Shown one piece after another: positions 7,071 to 13,015 of a DNA stretch of 32,714 bases. Made by a program: the position numbers and the translations under genes. The stretch spans positions 1-32,714 of the forward strand of contig CAISJD010000175.1 of NCBI GenBank assembly GCA_903885605.1, written 5' to 3'. Below the pieces are notes generated by a model that was not told the origin of the DNA, ran no database searches, and saw only the letters and a program-made list of their open reading frames with translations. The stretch is from an uncultured Chthonomonas sp. Lineage in GTDB: Bacteria; Armatimonadota; Chthonomonadetes; Chthonomonadales; CAJBBX01. Within the stretch, counting starts at the first letter, position 1. Each line of letters begins with the position of its first letter.

Positions 7071-7101
7071 ATCGCAGCCGGCGGATGGTGCCGGCTGCGA
7101 T
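7071..7101 (+). promoter_or_regulatory. intercistronic hairpin, 12-bp stem and 7-nt loop
   Basis: ATCGCAGCCGGC at 7071-7082 pairs perfectly with GCCGGCTGCGAT at 7090-7101 around GGATGGT. It lies 7 bp after the stop at 7063 and directly before the AAGGAG ribosome binding site (7107-7112) of the next gene. The absence of a U-tract and the closeness to the binding site suggest an mRNA stability or processing element rather than a terminator. Confidence 0.7.
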
Positions 7102-7118
7102 GCATCAAGGAGCGCACC

Positions 7119-8795
7119 ATGAGCCGCCATGCAATCGCCTGCTGCCTGTTGCTGCACACGACTGCTGCGTCAGTGACCTCTTCTGCACAGGCGGCCGCCC
7201 AGGTTCGGGCGTCCGACCCGGTCATATCGCTGCGTTCCGTCGGTGAGCCGGCCAGCCGGGTTGTCGCCGCCGTGGCGAAGTCGTCGGGCCGCGATCTGGC
7301 CGTGTCGAAGGAACTTGCCGGACAGAAGCTGGTAGTGATCGTGAAACAGATGCCGACGGACGGAGTCCTCGCAGCCGTCGCCGAGCTCCTCGGCGCTCGC
7401 TGGGTTGCAGCAGGCAAGGGCGCTCAACGCCTGGAGCGGCTGCCCGCCGTCCGCGCCTGGTGCAGCCGACGCGCCCTGGCGCGCGCCGACGCGGAGAAGC
7501 GCGCAAAGGAGGTGGGCCGCCGGTTCATACGAAGCAACATGGACGAGGCGCTGAGCCATGTGGACGACCCAGACTGGGACGCAGGCGGATCGTTCGACCG
7601 CGGGCTGACCAGCTTCCTCAAGACCGTTCCCCCTGCGGCTCTGGACCGGCTGTCACAATCGATGATGGATATGACGCCCGTCCGGCCCGGCGGCGCCCGA
7701 GCCACCGATCAGCCGCCCGCGCTCGTCATCCCAGCGGAAGACCTCACCCAAGGGCAGCGCGACATACTCGGAGCATGGCTCACGGGCCGCAGCCGCGAGG
7801 CGACGGACTTCAACAGCCGCCTTGCCGCCGACCTGCCGCGCTGCTCCGTTGCCTTAACTTCGACCGACGGTGTCGGCGTGGATGTTCAGATCTCCCGGCC
7901 CGGAGACGCAGGACGCACGGCCACCTTCGCCGCGTTCGGCTCCGCCTACTCGCCCGCAAAGCTCGACGAGCTGGCATCTGCGGATACCGCAGACTGGGCT
8001 CGGGCCAATCCGCCGCCCAACCAGGCAGCGCTGGGCAGCGTGCCCGATGACATCGGCCGGCCGGACAGGGCCGTCACCATCGACAGCGAGGAAGTGGCCG
8101 ACAGGCAGGTCAAGATGCCGACCCGGAGGCTTCTGCGCACGGAGTTCCTGTGCCGGCTGGCGGACAGCGCTGACCTGGCTATCATTGCTGACCACTACAC
8201 ACTGGCAGACCGAGTTGATGCCCGGGACACGCCGCTGCGGCAGCTTCTCCAGAGCGTCGTGGGGCCATACGCCACGGCCTTCCGAGTTCGGGACGGGGTG
8301 CTGCTTGCCCGCAGGCTGCTCTGGCCCGAGGACGATCCGCGAGAAGCCCCGTGGCCCTTTCCCGATCCATGGTTGACCGCCAAGCGCGAGGGGCGGCCCC
8401 TTGCGCTGGTCGACATTGCCCGGATGGCGTCACTCTCCGACCAGCAACTCGACGCCCTGAGCTGTTACCGCGATGGGCCGGCGACGTTGGAGCGGGAGAC
8501 CGTGACGTGTCGCGTGTCCCAACGACAGAGGCGTGCTCTGGCCTGGTATGCCGATGCAACGGAAGCGGAACGCCGCGGCATGAACGGTCCCGGCGGAACC
8601 CCCGTGAGCCGGCTGAGTGCCACACAGGTGCGCGAACTGGTCTCGATCACTGACCCCCGTGCGGCAGCCCCTGACGTTCGGATTGCAGTGGTCGTGGCGC
8701 AGGGCGCCATGACCGACACGGCGAGTCTGGTCCTGCTGCTGCCCGACGGGAGGCGCGAACCCATAGCATCTGTTGGAGGAGTGACAACACCGTAG
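7119..8795 (+). CDS. secreted protein with two STN-like domains (module 2)
   Basis: The 558 residues start at ATG 7119 behind AAGGAG, with a signal peptide (MSRHAIACCLLLHTTAAS...). Residues ~32-104 look like an STN domain: PASRVVAAVAKSSGRDLAVS, ELAGQKLVVIVKQ, PTDGVLAAVAELLGARWV. Residues ~335-396 repeat the pattern: RTEFLCRLADSADLAIIADH, VDARDTPLRQLLQSVVG, FRVRDGVLLARRLLW. The gene at 3763 carries its two copies at almost the same residue positions and shares the following segment (DGVL...W.EDP... and a later R.L.L..I.....S..Q..AL). The proteins are therefore diverged paralogues. No membrane barrel is attached. A periplasmic or surface scaffold is a reasonable guess, and no enzyme motif was found. 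A long upstream in-frame extension to 6858 overlaps paralogue B and lacks a ribosome binding site. Confidence 0.65.
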   Translation: MSRHAIACCLLLHTTAASVTSSAQAAAQVRASDPVISLRSVGEPASRVVAAVAKSSGRDLAVSKELAGQKLVVIVKQMPTDGVLAAVAELLGARWVAAGKGAQRLERLPAVRAWCSRRALARADAEKRAKEVGRRFIRSNMDEALSHVDDPDWDAGGSFDRGLTSFLKTVPPAALDRLSQSMMDMTPVRPGGARATDQPPALVIPAEDLTQGQRDILGAWLTGRSREATDFNSRLAADLPRCSVALTSTDGVGVDVQISRPGDAGRTATFAAFGSAYSPAKLDELASADTADWARANPPPNQAALGSVPDDIGRPDRAVTIDSEEVADRQVKMPTRRLLRTEFLCRLADSADLAIIADHYTLADRVDARDTPLRQLLQSVVGPYATAFRVRDGVLLARRLLWPEDDPREAPWPFPDPWLTAKREGRPLALVDIARMASLSDQQLDALSCYRDGPATLERETVTCRVSQRQRRALAWYADATEAERRGMNGPGGTPVSRLSATQVRELVSITDPRAAAPDVRIAVVVAQGAMTDTASLVLLLPDGRREPIASVGGVTTP

Positions 8796-8853
8796 GCTGG
8801 TCTGCATGGCCTGGGGGCGAAGACCCGGAGCCCGACGCAGCATTGACACCAAG

Positions 8854-8899
8854 GGCCACCCGGCTCGTCTCCCGTGGAAGCGCGATGAGCCGGGTGGCC
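8854..8899 (+). promoter_or_regulatory. long intercistronic hairpin before the second leader block
   Basis: GGCCACCCGGCTCGTC at 8854-8869 pairs with 8884-8899 over 16 positions with one G-T wobble; the loop is 14 nt. It follows the stop at 8795 by 58 bp and its right arm overlaps the start of the 45-bp repeat at 8892. It may end the upstream transcript or insulate the Rhs cassettes. Confidence 0.6.
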
Positions 8900-8936
8900 A
8901 TACCGTGAAGGGGTACGCCGGTGTTGAACCGGCTAC
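8892..8936. repeat. 45-bp dispersed repeat, copy 2
   Basis: It is identical to 2993-3037 except at four positions and contains the same GCCGGTGTTGAACCGGC core. Here it lies 35 bp upstream of the second leader micro-ORF. Copy 1 lies in the promoter-proximal leader of the island. The repeat therefore stands before the first gene of module 1 and before the effector of module 2. Confidence 0.75.
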
Positions 8937-8971
8937 GCAATAAGGCCGACCAACCTGAAGGAGGGAGTTCT

Positions 8972-9070
8972 ATGAGCCGTTCCGTTCGCAGGCTTCGCCG
9001 CTTCGCACGCCGGCTGGCCGGGCCGCTGTCGATCAGCCTGCATTGCGGGCCGAGGGACGGCGCCCGGTGA
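8972..9070 (+). CDS. signal-peptide micro-ORF, copy 2 (lipobox lost)
   Basis: This encodes 32 residues starting MSRSVRRLRRFARRLAGPL, as in copy 1, but continuing SISLHCGPRDGAR to a stop. A 6-bp deletion relative to copy 1 removes the LLLGC lipobox and shortens the hydrophobic core, so export activity is doubtful. The ribosome binding site AAGGAGGGAG is strong. The TGA at 9068-9070 overlaps the GTG at 9067 of the Rhs frame. Keeping the overlap while the signal decays suggests that coupling, or the RNA itself, matters more than the peptide, or that this copy is dying. Confidence 0.55.
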   Translation: MSRSVRRLRRFARRLAGPLSISLHCGPRDGAR

Positions 9071-10014
9071 GCCCGCCGACCGCCAACGCCAACGGCGAGC
9101 AGACCGGCCGCGCTGGGACCCGCATGGGACCAATGGGGATGGATGGGACCTATGCAGACGGCGCCGGGCTGGCGCTGTCGGGTCATTCGTCCGATCAGGC
9201 CGATCGGTCCCATCGGTCGAGCCTTGGTGCTGCCGCGCCCAGCACGGTTGCCCCAGCCCCACCGTCCGGCGCGGGCGGCATGGCGCTGGAGAAGCAGTGC
9301 GGCAGCTTCACCCAGGCCTACAGCGTGGGTAACGGCCTGCTCCGTCGCGGCTCGGAGTACCCGCTGTTCGACGGGCACGGCTCGGAGCGGACGGTTACGA
9401 ACAGCAGCCAGACCGTCACCGGCTCCGTTAACTTCGAGGCATTCGGGCAGGTTGCCGGGTCCAGCGGCAGCAGCACGAGCCCCTACATGTACGCGGGCGA
9501 TTGGGGCTACCGCAACGACGGCGACGCAGGCCTCATGCACGTGGGCGCCCGATACTACGACGCGCAGGTGGGGCGGTTCATCACGAGGGATACGGTGCTC
9601 AGCGAGCACCCGTATCTGTACTGCGAGCATGAGCCCGCCAACTTCGCCGATGACGACGGGTTCTCCAAGAAGAAGGTTCCGCCGCGACGCGGCGGAAAAG
9701 GCGGTAGTGGGGATCCGAAAGTACACAATATCAAGTACCCGAGCAAGGGCCGGGCAGAGCAGGGCGCACGCGACCGCGGGTATGGCAAGCCGATCCATCA
9801 TCCACCGGCTGACGGGGCGCCCGGGCACTTCCACCCAACTGATCCGTTCGGTGAAAAGATAGACGACGGAACGCACCACATTTACCCGCGAATCGGAATG
9901 CCATCAATAGACTGGCCTACAGTCGGCATCATTGTGGGCGGTGCGGTCTTGGTCGGCGGCTTCATAGTCGTTACGGGCGGAGCTGGAGCCCCAGCTCTGG
10001 CGCTGATACTGTAG
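9067..10014 (+). CDS. Rhs core with putative nuclease-like toxin tip and membrane tail (cassette 1)
   Basis: The 315 residues begin at the GTG coupled to the leader. The Rhs-associated core runs from about MALEKQCGSF (residue 72) to [13 protein letters not shown], with the hallmark [20 protein letters not shown]. The usual DPSGH junction is altered to ADDDG. The variable tip carries SKKKVPPRRGG, KVHNIKYPSKGRAEQGARD, PIHHPP, GHFHPTD and GTHHIYPR. This basic, His-rich pattern resembles small RNase-type polymorphic toxin tips; I cannot name the family. The last ~33 residues (WPTVGIIVGGAVLVGGFIVV and on) form a transmembrane segment after the putative toxin, which is unusual. The bulk of a normal Rhs shell is absent, so this is an orphan module with its own leader. 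Confidence 0.75.
   Translation: MSPPTANANGEQTGRAGTRMGPMGMDGTYADGAGLALSGHSSDQADRSHRSSLGAAAPSTVAPAPPSGAGGMALEKQCGSFTQAYSVGNGLLRRGSEYPLFDGHGSERTVTNSSQTVTGSVNFEAFGQVAGSSGSSTSPYMYAGDWGYRNDGDAGLMHVGARYYDAQVGRFITRDTVLSEHPYLYCEHEPANFADDDGFSKKKVPPRRGGKGGSGDPKVHNIKYPSKGRAEQGARDRGYGKPIHHPPADGAPGHFHPTDPFGEKIDDGTHHIYPRIGMPSIDWPTVGIIVGGAVLVGGFIVVTGGAGAPALALIL
9124..9216. repeat. hairpin of ATGGGACNN units, copy 2
   Basis: The left arm at 9124-9154 has ATGGGACCA, ATGGGGATGG and ATGGGACCT. The right arm at 9182-9216 has TTCGTCCGATCAGG and CGGTCCCATCGG. Pairing is weaker than in copy 1. It lies within the coding frame starting at 9067. Confidence 0.6.
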
Positions 10015-10047
10015 CCCGGCACGCCCTACCAGCTACTCGCTCTTGGT

Positions 10048-10080
10048 GCAGCGGCTAGCCAGTGCCAGGCTAGCCGCTGC
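10048..10080 (+). promoter_or_regulatory. intercistronic hairpin, 13-bp stem and 7-nt loop
   Basis: GCAGCGGCTAGCC at 10048-10060 pairs perfectly with 10068-10080 around AGTGCCA. It lies 33 bp after the Rhs cassette 1 stop at 10014 and just before the AGGAG ribosome binding site of the gene at 10101. It matches the loop length and placement of the hairpins at 3711, 6602 and 7071. Confidence 0.7.
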
Positions 10081-10100
10081 CCTCTCGCAGGAGATTCTAC

Positions 10101-10403
10101 ATGCGCAGGAAACATACCTTGTGGGTCGGCATGCTGGAGGTGCTCGCCACGGAGCCGTGCATGGAACAGGGCATCGCCGGCGGCTTCCTGTGGGCGGCCA
10201 CCATGGCTCGCGATCGCCCGCAGGCCACTCAGTTAGTGGCTGACGCAATCGCCCGCCGCGGTTTGGTCGCGCGCAACCCCGCCGCGATGGCCGCGCCCCG
10301 GAGCTACAAGGGATGTGGGAGGCCCCACGTCACGCTTGCGGTTCTTTGCAGGAAGGCGCGGCTGTATAGACGACCCGTGCTGGGGGTGCTGCATTCGTGG
10401 TAG
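10101..10403 (+). CDS. small protein of unknown function after Rhs cassette 1
   Basis: The 100 residues start at ATG 10101 behind CAGGAG. I recognise no family. The first half (MLEVLATEPCMEQGIAGGFLWAATMARDRPQ) could be helical; the second half is basic and lacks clear structure. It lies where the immunity gene for cassette 1 is expected. It ends with TAG directly before the ATG at 10404, so the two genes could be coupled. It may be a decayed immunity gene, with the next gene being the functional one. Confidence 0.4.
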   Translation: MRRKHTLWVGMLEVLATEPCMEQGIAGGFLWAATMARDRPQATQLVADAIARRGLVARNPAAMAAPRSYKGCGRPHVTLAVLCRKARLYRRPVLGVLHSW

Positions 10404-10886
10404 ATGCCAGTGATGACTAACCGACAGGCTCCCCGAGGGCCGCGCTATGAGCCCGTGCCGGTGCGCTGCATCGACGCGCCGGCCGATGCAGTCCAACCTC
10501 TGCTAAGGGAGTTCATCCGCCGGTACATTTCGGCGGCGCGACGCGGACGCTGGGTCCATTGCCTTCTCGACGAACCTGTCAAGGCGGCAAGCTGGCTTCG
10601 CCACTTCGCGGCAGACCGCGCGGAAGGTTGGATTGAGGCCATGCCGTCCCGCGAGTCATTCCCGAAGCGTCTGTTGGCGCGCCTGGGTGACATCCGCGGC
10701 GTGTACTTTGAGGGGCCTGCGCTTGCGGTCTGGGCCAGCCCTGGCGAAGCCGCAACGCTTGCGACTGAGAACGGTGCAGATGCGATCTGGTGCGCGGATT
10801 CGGGTGGCCTTGCCCTCGTTTTCTCCCACGACGACGGGCCGACTTGGCTGTGCAGAGCAGGCGGCGCAGCGTGTGCCCACGAATGA
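10404..10886 (+). CDS. putative immunity protein for Rhs cassette 1
   Basis: The 160 residues have no signal peptide or membrane segment, as expected for a cytoplasmic immunity protein. The sequence has a plausible globular pattern (VQPLLREFIRRYISAARRG, WVHCLLDEPVKAASWLRHF, GVYFEGPALAVW, GADAIWCADSGGLALVFSHD) and an acidic second half that could bind a basic toxin. I recognise no named immunity family. The start abuts the previous stop without its own ribosome binding site, so re-initiation is likely. Its TGA overlaps the ATG of Rhs cassette 2 (ATGA at 10883-10886). Confidence 0.55.
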   Translation: MPVMTNRQAPRGPRYEPVPVRCIDAPADAVQPLLREFIRRYISAARRGRWVHCLLDEPVKAASWLRHFAADRAEGWIEAMPSRESFPKRLLARLGDIRGVYFEGPALAVWASPGEAATLATENGADAIWCADSGGLALVFSHDDGPTWLCRAGGAACAHE

Positions 10887-11458
10887 CGGTCGCCGCCACC
10901 GGCAGCAGCACGAGCCCGTACATGTACGCGGGCGACTGGGGTTACCGCAACGACGGCGACGCAGGCCTCATGCACGTGGGCGCAAGGTACTACGACGCGC
11001 AGGTGGGCCGGTTCATCACGCGGGACACGGTGCTGAGCGAGCACCCCTACCTGTACTGCGAGCATGATGCGGCCAATGCGCTGGATCCGAGCGGGCATTT
11101 CTCAGTGCTGGTCGGCTGGGTTCACTGCTGGATCCGGTACCCAGGCGGCTCGATCGGCTTCTACCCCAGAACCGACCATATCTTCTGGACCCCGGGTCTG
11201 TTCAAGAGCCCGGACGAGCACGACAAAAAGCCGGGCGTCCCTATCTTCACGTACCGGTCCCTGGCCGCCGACACGGCGCTTGCCGCCTTACGACCGCCCG
11301 GCGGCGAACAGGAAGGCGGCATCTACTCATTCCCCTTGGTTACCTGCTTCAACGGCGCCGCTGCGCTCGCGATGTATGCCATCGCTGCCGACTTTGAGCA
11401 TCTTTTTAGCGGCGGAGGCGGGTGGGAACCAGAATGGAACTTCCCGTTGGGACCGTGA
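10883..11458 (+). CDS. orphan Rhs core fragment with permuted papain-like tip (cassette 2)
   Basis: The 191 residues start at the ATG overlapping the previous stop. After MTVAAT the frame enters the Rhs core at [15 protein letters not shown] and runs through [14 protein letters not shown] to the junction NALDPSGHF. The tip has WVHCWIRYPGGSIGFYPRTD early and FPLVTCFNGAAALAMYAIA late. A His followed by a GFYP strand, then a Cys at the start of a helix, is the order seen in circularly permuted papain-like (LRAT/NlpC-P60-like) domains used as toxin tips; this assignment is inferred from pattern only. A longer in-frame start at 10790 lies inside the preceding gene. The stop TGA overlaps the ATG of the ankyrin protein by one base. 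Confidence 0.65.
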   Translation: MTVAATGSSTSPYMYAGDWGYRNDGDAGLMHVGARYYDAQVGRFITRDTVLSEHPYLYCEHDAANALDPSGHFSVLVGWVHCWIRYPGGSIGFYPRTDHIFWTPGLFKSPDEHDKKPGVPIFTYRSLAADTALAALRPPGGEQEGGIYSFPLVTCFNGAAALAMYAIAADFEHLFSGGGGWEPEWNFPLGP

Positions 11459-11970
11459 TGCGCTCAGCACGACAGCCGACCGGGCGGTATCGTTTCACGT
11501 CAAGGACCTTCATGGTCATCGTCGTAACGGTGGGGATAGCCACAACTGTCGCGGTAGCCGGATCACTGGCCGCTGCTGAGCTCCTGTGTGGGCCCATCCG
11601 AAGGGGTGACGAGGTCGCTCTCCGGTACTGGCTCGAGCGTGGTGTCCCGGTCAACTGGAGCGGCGTCGATGGTACACCCATCCTGTGGGCCGTGATGAAG
11701 CGCCAGCCTCGTATGGTGGCGATGCTACTCGACTTCGGCGCTGACCCTGACGAGGCGGTGAGCGTAGCCGTCACCGGTGGGCATCTCGATATCCTACGGA
11801 TGCTTGATGCCCGTGGCATCGACCTGACCGCCCGCTGCGGCGCATACAGGCAGCCCCCTATTGACGTGGCGCGCGGTTACGGCCACCACGAGGTCGTGGC
11901 CTTCCTTGAGGATGTGGCACGGAGGCGCAACAGAAACGGCGTGAGCCCTCCGCGACACCCGGCGCCATGA
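11458..11970 (+). CDS. membrane-anchored ankyrin-repeat putative immunity protein
   Basis: The 170 residues have one N-terminal transmembrane helix (FMVIVVTVGIATTVAVAGSL). Ankyrin repeats follow: GDEVALRYWLERGVPVNWSG, GTPILWAVMKRQPRMVAMLLDFGAD, AVTGGHLDILRMLDARGIDL and PPIDVARGYGHHEVVAFLED. Ankyrin proteins are known immunity partners in polymorphic toxin systems. The membrane anchor would place the repeats at the membrane, which is where an incoming papain-like tip might be met. The start at 11458 forms TGATG with the cassette 2 stop. In-frame ATGs at 11422 and 11434 lie inside cassette 2. Its own TGA overlaps the cassette 3 ATG. Confidence 0.7.
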   Translation: MRSARQPTGRYRFTSRTFMVIVVTVGIATTVAVAGSLAAAELLCGPIRRGDEVALRYWLERGVPVNWSGVDGTPILWAVMKRQPRMVAMLLDFGADPDEAVSVAVTGGHLDILRMLDARGIDLTARCGAYRQPPIDVARGYGHHEVVAFLEDVARRRNRNGVSPPRHPAP

Positions 11971-12629
11971 CGTGCCGAGCGCTGGAGAAGCAGGGCGGCA
12001 GCTGTACGCAGTCCCGGCGGCTGAGCTTGTCGAAGCCACAGGCCAACGGCTTGCTCCGGAGGAGTTCCGAGTACCCGCTGTTCGACGGGCACGGCTTGGA
12101 GCGAACCGTCACCAACTCCAGCCAGACCGTCACCGGCTCGGTGAACTACGAGGCGTTCGGGCAGGTGGCGGGCTCCAGCGGCAGCAGCACGAGCCCCTAC
12201 ATGTACGCGGGCGATTGGGGCTACCGCAACGACGGCGACGCAGGCCTCATGCACGTGGGCGCCCGATACTACGACGCGCAGGTGGGGCGGTTCATCACGA
12301 GGGATACGGTGCTGAGCGAGCACCCGTACCTCTACTGCGAGCATGAGCCCGTCGGGTTCGTGGACCCGAGCGGGCATTTCGACATCCGGGAGGTCGTGCA
12401 TCAGGGCTGGGACTACTTCTGGGGAGGCATCGGTGGCGGCGTCGGCGCCCTTGTAGGCGCAGGCGGCGCCGGTACGGCAGCAACTCCGGCCGTGGCGGTA
12501 GTCTGCGGCGCCTTGGGAGCGGCGATTGGCGGTATGGCAGGCGAGGCGACGTGGCAATGCATCGTGGCTCCGCCGCCGGTACCCATACCGCTTGGAGGCT
12601 CAGGGGTCGCCCCCGGTGCGTTGACCTGA
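11967..12629 (+). CDS. orphan Rhs core fragment with glycine-zipper membrane tip (cassette 3)
   Basis: The 220 residues start at the ATG overlapping the ankyrin gene stop. The core begins at ALEKQGGSCTQ, as in cassette 1 but without its leader, and continues through [22 protein letters not shown] and [10 protein letters not shown] to VDPSGHF. A short palindromic repeat has replaced part of the core in frame, adding RLSLSKPQ. The tip is short and hydrophobic, with GGIGGGVGALVGAGGAG and ALGAAIGGMAGEA, typical of glycine-zipper membrane inserting segments. A pore-forming or anchoring function is inferred. The nucleotide sequence of the core is closest to cassette 1. Confidence 0.7.
   Translation: MTCRALEKQGGSCTQSRRLSLSKPQANGLLRRSSEYPLFDGHGLERTVTNSSQTVTGSVNYEAFGQVAGSSGSSTSPYMYAGDWGYRNDGDAGLMHVGARYYDAQVGRFITRDTVLSEHPYLYCEHEPVGFVDPSGHFDIREVVHQGWDYFWGGIGGGVGALVGAGGAGTAATPAVAVVCGALGAAIGGMAGEATWQCIVAPPPVPIPLGGSGVAPGALT
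12019..12037. repeat. REP-like palindromic repeat inserted in frame in the Rhs core
   Basis: GGCTGAGCTTGTCGAAGCC is an imperfect palindrome of a type scattered through many bacterial genomes; its reverse strand reads GGCTTCGACAAGCTCAGCC. Compared with cassette 1, 15 bp of core have been replaced by 33 bp including this element, a net gain of 18 bp that keeps the frame. Confidence 0.65.
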
Positions 12630-12637
12630 GCGGAGTC

Positions 12638-12671
12638 GGGGCCACGAGGCCGGGTTCGGCATCGTGGCCCC
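12638..12671 (+). terminator. hairpin after Rhs cassette 3
   Basis: GGGGCCACGA at 12638-12647 pairs perfectly with TCGTGGCCCC at 12662-12671. An inner GCCG-GGTT-CGGC stem continues it after one mismatch. It lies 8 bp after the stop at 12629. It is the strongest terminator-like structure inside the cassette array, though it lacks a U-tract. Confidence 0.6.
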
Positions 12672-12742
12672 TGCGCGAAGGCTGCCACCCATGCGTTGCG
12701 CGGCTGCCTGCTCTCGAGTAGCCCCACGGAAGGACCAGTGAA

Positions 12743-13003
12743 ATGAGATCGTACACTGCAACAGCGGCACACATAGCGCGCGCGGCCTGTGCAGGCGCCC
12801 TCTGGTGGGTGGCCCTGCTGGTTGGCGCAGGCATGGGTCACGCTCTGTTCGCAGCCAACCAAGGCAAGCCGGTCGAAGAAGCGCTCGACTTCATGTTAGT
12901 GCGCAGGTGGTACATCGTAGCGCTCGGCGTTCCATGGTGGATATGCGCTAGCGCTGTGATCTTCCACTTGCAGTCGAGGAAGCCGGACGCCGCGAACGAC
13001 TAG
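12743..13003 (+). CDS. two-helix membrane protein, putative immunity for cassette 3
   Basis: The 86 residues start at ATG 12743 behind GGAAGGA. Two hydrophobic helices are visible, AGALWWVALLVGAGMGHALF and WYIVALGVPWWICASAVIF, linked by a short polar stretch (ANQGKPVEEALDFMLVRR). The family is not recognised. A small integral membrane protein is what one would expect to neutralise a membrane-inserting tip such as that of cassette 3. The next Rhs core fragment begins 12 bp after its stop. Confidence 0.6.
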   Translation: MRSYTATAAHIARAACAGALWWVALLVGAGMGHALFAANQGKPVEEALDFMLVRRWYIVALGVPWWICASAVIFHLQSRKPDAAND

Positions 13004-13015
13004 CAGGGCCGCTCC

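Larger units (their letters stand above)
8961..9238 (+). repeat. leader block, copy 2
   Basis: This is the second copy of the block at 5471-5735, with the same ribosome binding site, micro-ORF, GTGA overlap and ATGGGACNN hairpin. It differs by small indels, including loss of 6 bp that removes the lipobox and a 6-bp gain (GCCAACGCCAACGGC against GCCAACGGC). Both keep the same frame relation between micro-ORF and effector. Confidence 0.8.

Noticed and set aside
8647-9879. 410-codon open frame on - across the second leader block and Rhs cassette 1
   Set aside because: It spans two unrelated + strand genes and the repeats, and shows only shadow composition.
3711-12671. Integron-type attC sites at the intercistronic hairpins
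   Set aside because: The hairpins have short fixed loops and lack the GTTRRRY/RYYYAAC cores and unpaired bases of attC. No integron integrase is visible.
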